Assembly: GCA_028293285.1 (NCBI GenBank)
Contig: JAQGPC010000018.1
Coordinates: 1 to 48,455, forward strand
Length of the DNA: 48,455 nucleotides
DNA from: Pedosphaera sp.
Lineage (GTDB): Bacteria; Verrucomicrobiota; Verrucomicrobiia; Limisphaerales; Pedosphaeraceae
Direction: 5' to 3'
Shown: positions 17,353-26,398 of the stretch, piece after piece
How the letters are laid out: every line of letters starts with the position of its first letter
Position numbering within the stretch: the stretch's first letter is position 1
The notes under the pieces: generated by a model
What the model was told of the DNA's origin: nothing
Seen by the model: the letters and a program-made list of their open reading frames with translations, nothing else
Databases searched by the model: none
Position numbers and translations under genes: made by a program

Positions 17353-18915
17353 ATGGCAAAAACTCGCTCTTTTAATTATTTGGCTGGAATTAGCACCGGC
17401 ACTGTACGGATGCTGTTGCATGTATTGGTCGGAGTTTTTCTCACGCCATTTACCTTGCATTATTTGGATCGTGAAGAATTTGCAGTATTCAGCCTGACCT
17501 TGGAATTACTGACCTGGTTGACCTTGTTGGATGTCGGCATCTCGGCAGGATTACGCATTCAGGCGGCGCGGCTCAGTGGAAAACCGGATCAGGAGAAACT
17601 GAATCGCATGGCCAGTACTGCGTTCTTCGCGCAGAACTTCATTGTGTTGGTAGTGCTGCTACTTGGCGTGGGAATGGCAGTGGCCTTTCCATACTTCTTT
17701 CCCGTTCGGGCAACTCTGCAGCACGATGCCACGTTGCTGATGGTCCTTTCCGTGCTGGGCGCTGCGCTATCGATTGGCAGTCAAACCTTCTCCGCCCTGT
17801 TGATCGCCAATCAACAGATGCACGTTGATAATATCCTCGGACTTTTATTGATCGCCATCCGGACGGTGCTCACCATAACCCTCTTGAAATTTGGCTGTGG
17901 AGTTTATTCCCTGGCTATCGCTCATCTGGTCTCAAGGTTTGTTACCGCCATCATGGCGGTAGTGCGCACCTATCGTTTGATTCCCGGTTTACAAATAAAA
18001 TACCATTTGGCTTCCTGGGAAATGTTCCGGCAAATCGGCGGGCTCGGCATTTGGTTCAGTCTCGGCGGACTGGCTGGTATCGTGATTCATTCGCTCGATA
18101 GCACAGTTACCGCAAAAGTCGTTTCAGTCGAAACCGTTACCTCCTTTCTTCTCACCGGCAGATTCTACGAGTTGGCCGGGGGACTGGTTTGGCTGATTAG
18201 CGAAAATGCCCGGCCCATGCTCGGTCAAATGTTCGGCCAGAATAAAATGGGTGAGGGTTTGACCGCCTATCGCCAGCTATTCACGTTTTCCACCGGGTTG
18301 GCCGTGGTGGCAGCTTTTAGTGTGTGGTCGGGCAACAGCAGCTTTGTCACGAAATGGGTTGGCCCGGTAAATTATACCGGGAAGTTCACTGATCTCGCGA
18401 TGGCATTCACCATGATTGCGGGACTCTGGATCATGCCGAACCGCGTCGTCCTTTCCGCCAACCTTGCCGTCCGCGCTCAATGCCTCGTTCGCTTGCTGGA
18501 AGGCGCCTTGAATCTGGGACTCTCGATTATACTCGGCAAAATGTACGGCTTAATTGGAATTGTAGTGGCAACGTTCATTGCCAGCGCGACTACTTCCATG
18601 TGGCTCCTGCCTTTATTCACCGCCCGGATGTTCAACCGGCCATTCATAAGGTTTGTTTGGGACGATGCTGCCAAGGTTTTGCTGCTGATCCTTTGTTTGT
18701 TTCCCGTCGCGCTGGTAGCACGAGGCATTGCAACTGACTTCACCGGATATCTGGGTGCCGCTGCCGGCGCGGGATTGACCGGTGTTTGCGGTCTGGCCCT
18801 GGTTTGGTTTGTGATGCTTGACAAGTCCATGCGTGCCCGCCTGCCAATCCGCAATTTATACGAAAGTGCGTACGCACGAACCCTCAGAGTTTTCACCCGT
18901 CCCGCCGCGCGTTAG
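17353..18915 (+). CDS. Wzx-like lipid-linked oligosaccharide flippase
   Basis: A 520-residue polytopic membrane protein of the polysaccharide transporter (PST/MATE-like) superfamily, with roughly 12-14 hydrophobic segments from the N-terminus to residue 490. The N-terminal GVFLTPFTLHYLDREEFAVF and the LLDVGISAGL region are typical of Wzx-type flippases. The predicted role is to move undecaprenyl-linked repeat units to the periplasmic face for Wzy. It lies 21 bases after the dehydrogenase gene. A C-terminal basic stretch follows the last helix. Flippases diverge strongly, so the assignment rests on length, topology and context rather than catalytic residues. Confidence 0.87.
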   Translation: MAKTRSFNYLAGISTGTVRMLLHVLVGVFLTPFTLHYLDREEFAVFSLTLELLTWLTLLDVGISAGLRIQAARLSGKPDQEKLNRMASTAFFAQNFIVLVVLLLGVGMAVAFPYFFPVRATLQHDATLLMVLSVLGAALSIGSQTFSALLIANQQMHVDNILGLLLIAIRTVLTITLLKFGCGVYSLAIAHLVSRFVTAIMAVVRTYRLIPGLQIKYHLASWEMFRQIGGLGIWFSLGGLAGIVIHSLDSTVTAKVVSVETVTSFLLTGRFYELAGGLVWLISENARPMLGQMFGQNKMGEGLTAYRQLFTFSTGLAVVAAFSVWSGNSSFVTKWVGPVNYTGKFTDLAMAFTMIAGLWIMPNRVVLSANLAVRAQCLVRLLEGALNLGLSIILGKMYGLIGIVVATFIASATTSMWLLPLFTARMFNRPFIRFVWDDAAKVLLLILCLFPVALVARGIATDFTGYLGAAAGAGLTGVCGLALVWFVMLDKSMRARLPIRNLYESAYARTLRVFTRPAAR

Positions 18916-18955
18916 TCCTTCTCATTCATCCGCAAAAGCAACGTTCCTTGAACCT

Positions 18956-19708
18956 ATGAAATTATTCCGATCCTCCGGCAGATTCTTTTGTGATCAACTG
19001 GTCAAACTTGCTCCCAATGCATTTCTTGATTCGCTCAGAAGAAATCATTTCGATTATGTCGCGCGGGAGTTCAACCGCGCCTACTTGTTCGATTGGAACA
19101 AGGCAAAGCTGCCTTCCAAGCTGGAACAATTCGAAGATCTCGCTTCGCTTTTTGCTTTGAGTCCGATGAGCCGGGGCATTATCCGCCAGGACTTTGACGA
19201 GGCCGCTGCGCTATTTAGAGCAATTAAAAATCTGCCGGAACCGCGGGGTGTTGAAATCGGGCGGTTTAATGGTGGAAGCACCGTGTTGTTGGCTGCCGCC
19301 GTCGGACGAAATGGCAAACTGGTTTCCATCGACATTGATCCTCAGGACGATCCGACTCTGGCCAGGATTCTTAACCGCGTTAACCTGAGGAACAGGGTGG
19401 AGTTGATAGTGGGTGACGCCAACCAGATTCAAGCCGGCCAGGAATTTGATTTTGTGTTCATTGATGGTGACCATTCCTATGAAGGAGCCAAACGCGATCA
19501 TAATCGTTGGGGAAAAATGACTCGCGCCGGCGGTTTGATTATTCATCACGATATGGCCGATAGCAGACCGTTTTCAACGCAATGGGATGACCTGGCTCGC
19601 CTGCGTGCCGATATCATTTCCAAGCAAACAGACGGGCTCGAATTGGTGGATGAAGTGGGCTCATTATCCATCTTTAAAAAGAAAAACGATTCGTGGACTG
19701 ATATTTAA
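18956..19708 (+). CDS. Class I SAM-dependent methyltransferase (Methyltransf_24-like)
   Basis: A 250-residue cytosolic protein with a Rossmann-type SAM fold. It has GVEIGRFNGGSTVLLAAAV (motif I), KLVSIDIDP (motif II) and FDFVFIDGDHSYEGAKRDH (motif IV, with the Asp-His typical of Methyltransf_24 proteins). GGLIIHHDMAD follows. The acceptor is unknown; the context suggests O-methylation of a sugar or precursor of this polysaccharide. The N-terminal about 80 residues are specific to this protein. ATG 18956 was chosen because the upstream extension to 18818 lies inside the flippase gene in another frame and looks non-coding. Confidence 0.82.
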   Translation: MKLFRSSGRFFCDQLVKLAPNAFLDSLRRNHFDYVAREFNRAYLFDWNKAKLPSKLEQFEDLASLFALSPMSRGIIRQDFDEAAALFRAIKNLPEPRGVEIGRFNGGSTVLLAAAVGRNGKLVSIDIDPQDDPTLARILNRVNLRNRVELIVGDANQIQAGQEFDFVFIDGDHSYEGAKRDHNRWGKMTRAGGLIIHHDMADSRPFSTQWDDLARLRADIISKQTDGLELVDEVGSLSIFKKKNDSWTDI

Positions 19709-19730
19709 CTTTGCTTAACTGCATTCAAAG

Positions 19731-20744
19731 ATGATGCAAAACCACGAAACTATTGCTGATATTTCAACGGCTCGACTCGCCTGTGCCCGTGCAGCCATGT
19801 TGTGTGAAGCTGAAGCTGTTCAATCCGCCGCCAATCGGCTCGATGATAACCTGCTAAAGGCAGTCGATTTGATTTTGAACCAATCCGGCAAAGTGGTTGT
19901 GACCGGTTTGGGAAAGTCGGGTTTTGTCGCACGCAAGATTGCTGCGACATTGTGCAGCACGGGAACTCCCGCAGTCTTTCTTCATCCGACAGAGGCTCTT
20001 CATGGAGATTTGGGTGTTTATGCTCTTGGAGATCCGACGATTCTTATTTCAAAAAGCGGCACTACCGCTGAACTGGTCCGTCTCGTGCCGATGTTGCGCC
20101 AGTTTGATTCGCCCCTTATTGGTATACTGGGAAATATCACAGGCCGATTGGCCTCCCAAATGGATGCGGTGCTGGATGGTTCCGTGCGTTGTGAAGCTGA
20201 TCCATGTAATCTTTTACCGACCAGCAGTGCTGTAGTTGCGATGGCTTTGGGCGATGCGTTGGCCTCGGCTTTGATGCAGGCGAGAAATTTCAATGCCGCT
20301 GATTTTGCCCGATACCACGCAGGGGGGCAGCTGGGCCGTAATTTACTTTTGACTGTGCAAGATGCCATGCATCCCATTGATGCAGTTGCGTGTGTCAGCG
20401 CTGGGGATACCGTCAAGCAAGTCGTTCTTGCCATGACAAGTTATCCACTGGGCGCGGCCTGCGTGGTGCGCATGGATGGTGCCTTGGAAGGATTAATTAC
20501 TGACGGGGACTTGCGCCGTGCGCTGCAAACTCATGATGACATCCGCACTTTGCCCGCCGGTGAAATCATGACCCCTTCACCCATTTCCATTTTGCCTCAA
20601 GCCCGGTTGAAGGAAGCGTTACAGCTTATGGAGGACCGGGCTTCACAAATTTCCGTCCTGCCGATCGTGGACGCACAGGGCCGGTGTTTAGGATTGATTC
20701 GCATTCACGACATTTATAAGCCCACGGGTTTGGCAGTCGGTTAG
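19731..20744 (+). CDS. kdsD: D-arabinose-5-phosphate isomerase (KdsD/KpsF), SIS-CBS-CBS
   Basis: A 337-residue enzyme that interconverts ribulose 5-phosphate and arabinose 5-phosphate, the first step to Kdo. The SIS domain (about 40-185) has VVVTGLGKSGFVARKIAATL, HPTEALHGDLG with the likely catalytic His, and ISKSGTTAELV. The tandem CBS pair (about 215-335) has VQDAMHP and GLITDGDLRRAL. The length and domain order match KdsD. No kdsA, kdsB or kdsC lies in the window. It may be a capsule-dedicated paralogue like KpsF or the only genomic copy placed here. Start ATG 19731 or 19734. Confidence 0.93.
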   Translation: MMQNHETIADISTARLACARAAMLCEAEAVQSAANRLDDNLLKAVDLILNQSGKVVVTGLGKSGFVARKIAATLCSTGTPAVFLHPTEALHGDLGVYALGDPTILISKSGTTAELVRLVPMLRQFDSPLIGILGNITGRLASQMDAVLDGSVRCEADPCNLLPTSSAVVAMALGDALASALMQARNFNAADFARYHAGGQLGRNLLLTVQDAMHPIDAVACVSAGDTVKQVVLAMTSYPLGAACVVRMDGALEGLITDGDLRRALQTHDDIRTLPAGEIMTPSPISILPQARLKEALQLMEDRASQISVLPIVDAQGRCLGLIRIHDIYKPTGLAVG

Positions 20745-20841
20745 TTGGCTTTCGCAGATTTCAATTTGGCAACTTCGTTAACTCCCATTCGTTATTACGA
20801 GGCGTGGAGACAAGGCAGGATAAATCAACTTGGAGAAAAGA

Positions 20842-21831
20842 ATGAATTCATTAGTTACAGGAGGAGCAGGTTTTATTGGATCGCACGTTGCACGCTATTG
20901 TCGCGAGTTGGGGCATCAGGTCACGGTGCTGGATGATCTGAGCGGTGGTTTTCGTGATCATGTGCCGAAAGGAGTGAAATTTGTTGAAGGCTCAGTCACC
21001 GATCACCGCTTAATCAACAAACTGTTTGAGCAAAATCGATTTGATTATGTGTATCACCTGGCTGCTTATGCGGCGGAGGGGTTGTCACATTTTATTCGCA
21101 GATTCAATTACACCAATAACCTCATCGGCAGCGTCAACCTGATTAACGCCGCGGTGAAATACGAAGTGAAATGCTTTGTCTTCACCTCGTCGATTGCCGT
21201 CTATGGAGCTGGCCAGGTGCCGATGGTTGAAACCATGGTTCCCGTGCCCGAGGACCCGTATGGTGTCAGCAAATACGCCGTGGAACTGGATCTTGCGGCT
21301 GCTCATGAGATGTTCGGCTTGGACTACATCGTTTTTCGTCCGCACAATGTTTATGGGGAGAACCAGAATATTGCCGACAAGTATCGCAATGTAATCGGAA
21401 TCTTCATGAACCAGATTATGCGCGGTGAGCCGCTGACCATATTTGGCGATGGAACCCAGACTCGTGCTTTCAGCCAGATTGATGATTTAGCCCCGCATAT
21501 CGCCCAGAGCGTGAAACTCCCCAAAGCCTACAATCAAGTAATCAACATCGGCGCGGACAAAGCTTACTCCGTCAATGAGCTGGCCCGGGTCGTTGCCAGT
21601 GCATTCGGAGTGAAGCCAAACATCAAATACCTGCCGCCGCGCAACGAGGTGCAGCATGCGTATGCAAGCCATGAAAAGGCGAAACGGCTATTCGGCAAGG
21701 GGGCGGGATTGTCCTTGGAAAAGGGGATCACCCGCATGGCTGAATGGGCGCAAAAGGTTGGTGCCCGTCAAAGCACACCTTTCAAGAATATTGAGCTAAG
21801 AAAAAATCTGCCACTCAGTTGGCAGAAGTAA
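20842..21831 (+). CDS. NAD-dependent sugar-nucleotide epimerase (GalE-like SDR)
   Basis: A 329-residue extended SDR protein. It carries the N-terminal VTGGAGFIGSHVARYC, VLDDLSGGFRDHVPKG, HLAAYAAEGLSHFIRRFNY, FTSSIAVYG, the catalytic PYGVSKYAVE (Tyr and Lys), and VFRPHNVYGENQNIADKYRN. It most resembles UDP-glucose/UDP-hexose 4-epimerases, but the AAYAAEGLSHF segment differs from classical GalE, so substrate and C4 versus other chemistry stay open. ATG 20842 has TGGAGA at 20831-20836, five bases upstream. It follows kdsD by about 100 bases and continues the precursor part of the operon. Confidence 0.85.
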   Translation: MNSLVTGGAGFIGSHVARYCRELGHQVTVLDDLSGGFRDHVPKGVKFVEGSVTDHRLINKLFEQNRFDYVYHLAAYAAEGLSHFIRRFNYTNNLIGSVNLINAAVKYEVKCFVFTSSIAVYGAGQVPMVETMVPVPEDPYGVSKYAVELDLAAAHEMFGLDYIVFRPHNVYGENQNIADKYRNVIGIFMNQIMRGEPLTIFGDGTQTRAFSQIDDLAPHIAQSVKLPKAYNQVINIGADKAYSVNELARVVASAFGVKPNIKYLPPRNEVQHAYASHEKAKRLFGKGAGLSLEKGITRMAEWAQKVGARQSTPFKNIELRKNLPLSWQK

Positions 21832-21881
21832 TAATCCAGACGTGCTTCGTCGTTAACGCTTTCCACTACTCCACTTAACCC

Positions 21882-23099
21882 ATGAAAGTTTGGTGTCTTC
21901 TCCGCGATCAGTTCGCCCATGTGCGGCCTGTGGAATCCGCTTTTAACGGCAATGCTGAATTCATTTTCGATGAGTTGTGGGATCCGGCAACCCTGGTAAA
22001 CAACCGTCCCGACATTGTATTGTGCGTAAATGATTATCCGTATGACGTTGTCCGTTGTTTGGACGCAGCGCGCCAAGCGGGGATACCTTCATTGCTTTTA
22101 CAAGACGGGATTCTGGAGTGGAGATGCCAATATCATAACCCGCTCTTCGGGGCAGGTGGAGGGGCGCCTCAGCATCAACCGGTAATGACGGATAAGATTG
22201 CCTGCATCGGACACCAAAGCGCCCGCCAAATTGCGGCCTGGGGGAATGCCGCCAAGGTTGAAACAACCGGCATGCCGCGACTGGATCATTTATTCGAGCG
22301 GAAATCTCTTTCGATACAAAAACCAGGCTCACGCATTCTCGTCATGACCGCCAAGAATCCTGGCTTCACCGCTGAACAGCGCGAGTTGACGCTAGGTTCA
22401 TTAAAGGATGTAAAGGTCCATCTTGAATCTCTCGCGGGAGTCGAAGTTTTGTGGCGAGTGAGCAAAAGTGTGGCGGTCGAGCTTGGAGTAGAAAACCAAT
22501 TGGACCAGATCTCAAGTTCTGAACTGGCCAAAGTTTTGGAGCAAGTGGATGCGGTAATAACCACTCCGAGCACCGCAATGCTGGAAGCGATGTTACTGGG
22601 ACGTCCGGTGGCTGCACTGGATTACCACAATGCGCCCCGCTTTTTACAGACGGCGTGGACTATCTCAGCGCAAACGCATATTAGCCTGACCATCGCCGAG
22701 CTTTTAAATCCGCCAGCCGCGAAAATTGCTTTTCAACAGGATTGCCTGGCCGACAGCCTGGAATGCAGCGGGTCGGCTGCTGAACGCGTCTGTGACCTGA
22801 TGGGAAAAATGGTTTCAGCATCCCAGGAGATGCGCCAAAAAGGGTGGCAACTGAACCTCCCACACGATTTGCTCGGACAACAAGGAACATTCCATACCTT
22901 TGGTCGGCCGCCATTAAGCGCTTTGTATGAGGGACAATCCTTGTTTCACGAAACAAGTTTGGAAGCTTTGCAGGTCCGTCTGGCGCGGGCCGAGAACGAG
23001 AACGAACGCTTGAAAAGTGAAAATGCAGAATTGAAAAAACGGGTTCAACTCGGCTCGTGGTTCAAACAAGGCGTGCGTCATTTAACTCAGGCCAAATAA
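21882..23099 (+). CDS. Putative GT-B-fold transferase with C-terminal coiled coil
   Basis: A 405-residue protein that I cannot place in a specific family. A GT-B-like pattern is visible: PDIVLCVNDYPYDVVRC and GIPSLLLQDGILEW in the first half, IACIGHQSARQIAAWG and TTGMPRLDHLF in the middle. TTPSTAMLEAMLLGRPVAALDYHN sits near residue 230-250. This resembles CDP-glycerol glycerophosphotransferase, Kdo transferase or UDP-GlcNAc 2-epimerase-fold proteins, where a Ser/Thr-rich loop before an acidic residue binds the donor. Residues about 358-395 are a strongly charged coiled coil (LARAENENERLKSENAELKK), unusual for a sugar transferase and possibly a docking segment. Its place between an epimerase and glycosyltransferase genes supports transfer of a sugar or polyol phosphate. 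Confidence 0.6.
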   Translation: MKVWCLLRDQFAHVRPVESAFNGNAEFIFDELWDPATLVNNRPDIVLCVNDYPYDVVRCLDAARQAGIPSLLLQDGILEWRCQYHNPLFGAGGGAPQHQPVMTDKIACIGHQSARQIAAWGNAAKVETTGMPRLDHLFERKSLSIQKPGSRILVMTAKNPGFTAEQRELTLGSLKDVKVHLESLAGVEVLWRVSKSVAVELGVENQLDQISSSELAKVLEQVDAVITTPSTAMLEAMLLGRPVAALDYHNAPRFLQTAWTISAQTHISLTIAELLNPPAAKIAFQQDCLADSLECSGSAAERVCDLMGKMVSASQEMRQKGWQLNLPHDLLGQQGTFHTFGRPPLSALYEGQSLFHETSLEALQVRLARAENENERLKSENAELKKRVQLGSWFKQGVRHLTQAK

Positions 23100-23135
23100 C
23101 ACAATCGGTAGGGACAACAGGGAGTAATAATTTAT

Positions 23136-24224
23136 ATGCCAAGGTTAATGGGAATAACGCAGAGCGGGTTTGACCCCGCAAGCCGGTTTCGTTTCATTCA
23201 ATTCTTACCCTATCTTAAAAAAGCGGGCTGGGACGTGGATCATCGCCCTAATCGTCCTGACCGTCAGTGGAAAAGTCCTCTGCATTCGCGATTGGCGAGG
23301 GCGATTCATTACCGCACTGGACGAGCTTTCATGCGTGTCAACCGCGTCCGCGATCTGATCGATAGCAAAGATTTCGATGTGGTTTATGTGGGACGCGATA
23401 TCGCTTCTGAAGGGGTGCTGTTCCAAAAACTCTTCTATCCCATGGTGCGAAAGGGAGTGTTTGATTTTGATGACGCGCTTTTCGTGGGACGCCGCGAGCG
23501 GATTGTCCGGTGGATGTGCCTCAACTCCTATTGGGTGACTCCGGGCAATGAATATCTCGCGAAGTATGCGCGACAATTCACTGACCGCGTCACCGTGATT
23601 CCGACGGTGATCGATACCGACAGTTGCACCGCGCGTTCCTATGAAGGAGCAAAATTCAACGGCACATTGCGCATTGGCTGGAGCGGTTCAGATCAATCGA
23701 TCACGCCGACGCTCCTGCCGTATTTGCCGATGCTGGAGGCATTGCAACGCCAGATGAACTTCGAATTGGTGGTGATTACCAACACCGAGCCGAAACTGCC
23801 CACCACTTCTTTGCGTTGGAAATTTATTCCGTGGAAAGCCGAGGAAGAGCCTCTATTGCAGTCAAAGTTCGACATCGGAATCATGCCTTTGGCGGACAAT
23901 CCCTTCCAAAAGGGGAAGTGCGCTTTGAAACTTCTACAATACATGGCCGCTGGATTGCCGACGGTGGCATCGCCCGTGGGCGTAAATAGCGATGTGGTAC
24001 TGCACGGGACAACCGGTCTTTTGGCGAAAACTGAAACAGAATGGCACGATGCCCTGAAAGGCTTGCTAAAAAATGCAGAACTGCGCGCCAGTCTGGGGCA
24101 GGAAGGGCGGAAACGCTGCGAGGAGGAATATTCAATCAACCGCTGGCTACCGGTGATGCTCGATATTTTTGGAAGGTGCGCCGAGAGAGTTGGAAAAGTG
24201 GTTGAAGCTCCCGCATTGACCTGA
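23136..24224 (+). CDS. Family 4-type (GT-B) glycosyltransferase
   Basis: A 362-residue cytosolic glycosyltransferase. The acceptor domain begins with LMGITQSGFDPASRFRFIQ. The donor half has RIGWSGSDQSITPTLLPYL and KCALKLLQYMAAGLPTVASP, the usual nucleotide-sugar loop in which Lys and the acidic/amide residue bind the donor. FDFDDALFVGRR resembles a motif seen in several exopolysaccharide GT4 proteins. GGGAG (23120-23124) lies upstream of ATG 23136. It would add one sugar to the lipid-linked repeat unit; donor and linkage are unknown. Confidence 0.85.
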   Translation: MPRLMGITQSGFDPASRFRFIQFLPYLKKAGWDVDHRPNRPDRQWKSPLHSRLARAIHYRTGRAFMRVNRVRDLIDSKDFDVVYVGRDIASEGVLFQKLFYPMVRKGVFDFDDALFVGRRERIVRWMCLNSYWVTPGNEYLAKYARQFTDRVTVIPTVIDTDSCTARSYEGAKFNGTLRIGWSGSDQSITPTLLPYLPMLEALQRQMNFELVVITNTEPKLPTTSLRWKFIPWKAEEEPLLQSKFDIGIMPLADNPFQKGKCALKLLQYMAAGLPTVASPVGVNSDVVLHGTTGLLAKTETEWHDALKGLLKNAELRASLGQEGRKRCEEEYSINRWLPVMLDIFGRCAERVGKVVEAPALT

Positions 24225-24245
24225 AGCAAACAACAAAAATTCGGT

Positions 24246-25274
24246 ATGAGTACACAAGGCGACATGACATTTAAATCTGTCCCCATAGTGAATCGTGAGG
24301 GGACCGCACCAGACTTGAAAGACCTGGCCGGCTTTTATGATAAAAGGTTTACCGGGCAGTATTGCAAGACCCACGACGGACGTCACATGAGGCAATTGGC
24401 CACCATGTTGAAATGTGTTCCTGCGACAGTGTCACCTTCAAAGGTTCTCGACTACGGATGCGGCGCAGGCGGTTGCATGACTCTTTTGAAGGATTTTTTT
24501 CCTGATGCTGAGATCCACGGAATCGACATTTCGGATGAAGCACTTAAGAAAGCGAACTCACGGTTTTCCGACTGCCGATTCGCTTCATTTGATGGTTCCA
24601 AAGCTCCTTACCCGGATGGGAACTTCGATGTCATTTTTTCCAGTCATGTGTTGGAACATGTTCTCGATCTCGGGAAATGTATCGAAGACATTGCCAGAAT
24701 GGTGCGCAAGGGCGGCTATGTCTGTCTAACGCTGCCATGCGCAAACGAACGTTCGTTGGAATGGAAGTTAACGACGTTGATGAAAGGGGGAATCATCAAA
24801 TCTGCCACCGGCGAGGAAAAGTGGTTTTGGGAAGATCCAAGTCATCTTAGGCGACTCACGAGCAGTCATTTGATTAATGCATTTTCCAAGCAAGGATTGC
24901 AATTGAAGGAAGCAATTTTTGGCAATCAATTTTGGGGTGGAATCGAAGGCGTCTGCAACTGCGGTCCCGGGATTATTTTGGATTGGCTTCATGTGCTGGA
25001 CGGCAAAGGGTTGCGAGCAAAGACCATGTTGTTCTTCGCAAAAGCAACTCTGCTCTTAATTTCACCGGTCTTCCTCGCTAGCGTGAATCTTCGACAAAAG
25101 GCTCATTGCTCCAGAGGAATCCGGAAGTTTCTTTATCTTGCTGCCATGCCCGTGAAATTAGTCTATTGGCCGCTCGCGAAATGGCTCCGCTCTTTGGCTG
25201 ACGAAGAATGGGAGATAGAGAGGAAAAAAACAAGCGGAGCAAGTCAGTTTTTGGTGTTTCAAAAGGCGCAATGA
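24246..25274 (+). CDS. Class I SAM-dependent methyltransferase (Methyltransf_11 type)
   Basis: A 342-residue protein with a canonical SAM site: VLDYGCGAGGCMTLLKDFF (motif I, about residue 64), IHGIDISDEALKKA (motif II) and FDVIFSSHVLEHVLDLG (motif IV). LVRKGG-like MVRKGGYVCLTLP follows. The C-terminal about 100 residues contain two hydrophobic stretches (TMLFFAKATLLLISPVFLA and the FLYLAAMPVKLVYWP area) that may bring it to the membrane, where lipid-linked sugars lie. Its stop overlaps the next start as ATGA (25271-25274). It probably methylates a sugar of the repeat unit. Confidence 0.83.
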   Translation: MSTQGDMTFKSVPIVNREGTAPDLKDLAGFYDKRFTGQYCKTHDGRHMRQLATMLKCVPATVSPSKVLDYGCGAGGCMTLLKDFFPDAEIHGIDISDEALKKANSRFSDCRFASFDGSKAPYPDGNFDVIFSSHVLEHVLDLGKCIEDIARMVRKGGYVCLTLPCANERSLEWKLTTLMKGGIIKSATGEEKWFWEDPSHLRRLTSSHLINAFSKQGLQLKEAIFGNQFWGGIEGVCNCGPGIILDWLHVLDGKGLRAKTMLFFAKATLLLISPVFLASVNLRQKAHCSRGIRKFLYLAAMPVKLVYWPLAKWLRSLADEEWEIERKKTSGASQFLVFQKAQ

Positions 25275-26398
25275 AAAATAACACCAAACTTTCCACCAGC
25301 ATGCGCAAAGGTTTGCCATGTTTGTCTGGATGGCGGATATACGCGACTGAATCGAATGCCTATTCAGATTGCACGCTTATCGTTCCCACATATCGGCGTC
25401 CACATGAAATGGTGGCGCTGCTTGAAACACTTGCCACGCTGTCCGATGCTCCCGGTGAAGTTGTAATCGTGGACGGTTCGCCGGATGAATCAGTGGAAGC
25501 TGCCGTCAAAAACTGGCTACCGGCGCAGTGCTTATCATTTGATCTCGTTTATGTGAAAAGCCCGCCTGGACTAACACGACAACGCAACGTCGGCCTCGAC
25601 GCCAGCCGGGGTGAAATAATATTTTTTCTCGATGATGATTGCCTGCCAGAACCGGGCTATTTCGAGTCAATTCGCCAAGTTTTTATTGACGATCAAAAGC
25701 GCGAAGTCGGTGCAGTGCGCGGTTTTTTAACCAATGGAATTCAGCAACCACTGACACGTCTTTGGCAACTCCGATACCAACTGGGGATCGTTCCGCGTGG
25801 TGAACCGGGCACATACTATCCGTCTGGAACTTCAGGCACGTGGAATATGGTGGCTCCATTTAAGGGGGTTCGAAATGTTGATGTGCTGGCCGGTGGTGCA
25901 TCGGCTTACCGACGGGAAGTTTTTTTGAAACATCGCTTCTCCGAGTTTTTCTATGGCTATGCTCAAGGCGAAGATTTGGAGATGTCTCTGCGCATTGGAG
26001 AAGACTGGAAATTGCTGGTTTGTGGCGATGCACGCGTAAACCACAATCATGCCGAAGGGGGAAGGCCCGCTGGGTTTCCCCGGGGGAGAATGGCCGTGCG
26101 GAATCGCTATTTTATTTGGAAGCGGCATTCACCGCAGGCACAAGCCATGGATCGGCTGCGTTTCTGGGCCGACCATCTGCTGGTCATTATTTATTATCTG
26201 ATTGGCTTTATCACACACCCCTGGCGTGGATATTTCTTTTCCTATGCGGCCGGAACTGTCTATGGCGCAATGGAATGTTTTATTTCTCCCCCGCGTCACG
26301 AGGAACTGCCAGCGCGACGGGAATATAATTTTCAATTGGAAGAACTCGTATTGCCAACCATGGCCTCGGTGGAGAAAGCCACATGCAATACACAATAA
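25271..26398 (+). CDS. Family 2 (GT-A) glycosyltransferase
   Basis: A 375-residue inverting glycosyltransferase. The GT-A core begins CTLIVPTYRRPHEMVALLETL and includes VVIVDGSPDES, GLTRQRNVGLDASRGEIIFFLDDDC is split around the metal-binding DDD, and QGEDLEMSLRIGE carries the catalytic acidic pair. A hydrophobic segment near residues 300-320 suggests membrane attachment. The ATGA overlap with the methyltransferase gene fixes the start at 25271. The 3' end runs 16 bases into the polymerase gene, so translation of the three genes is linked. It elongates the lipid-linked repeat unit. Confidence 0.88.
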   Translation: MKNNTKLSTSMRKGLPCLSGWRIYATESNAYSDCTLIVPTYRRPHEMVALLETLATLSDAPGEVVIVDGSPDESVEAAVKNWLPAQCLSFDLVYVKSPPGLTRQRNVGLDASRGEIIFFLDDDCLPEPGYFESIRQVFIDDQKREVGAVRGFLTNGIQQPLTRLWQLRYQLGIVPRGEPGTYYPSGTSGTWNMVAPFKGVRNVDVLAGGASAYRREVFLKHRFSEFFYGYAQGEDLEMSLRIGEDWKLLVCGDARVNHNHAEGGRPAGFPRGRMAVRNRYFIWKRHSPQAQAMDRLRFWADHLLVIIYYLIGFITHPWRGYFFSYAAGTVYGAMECFISPPRHEELPARREYNFQLEELVLPTMASVEKATCNTQ

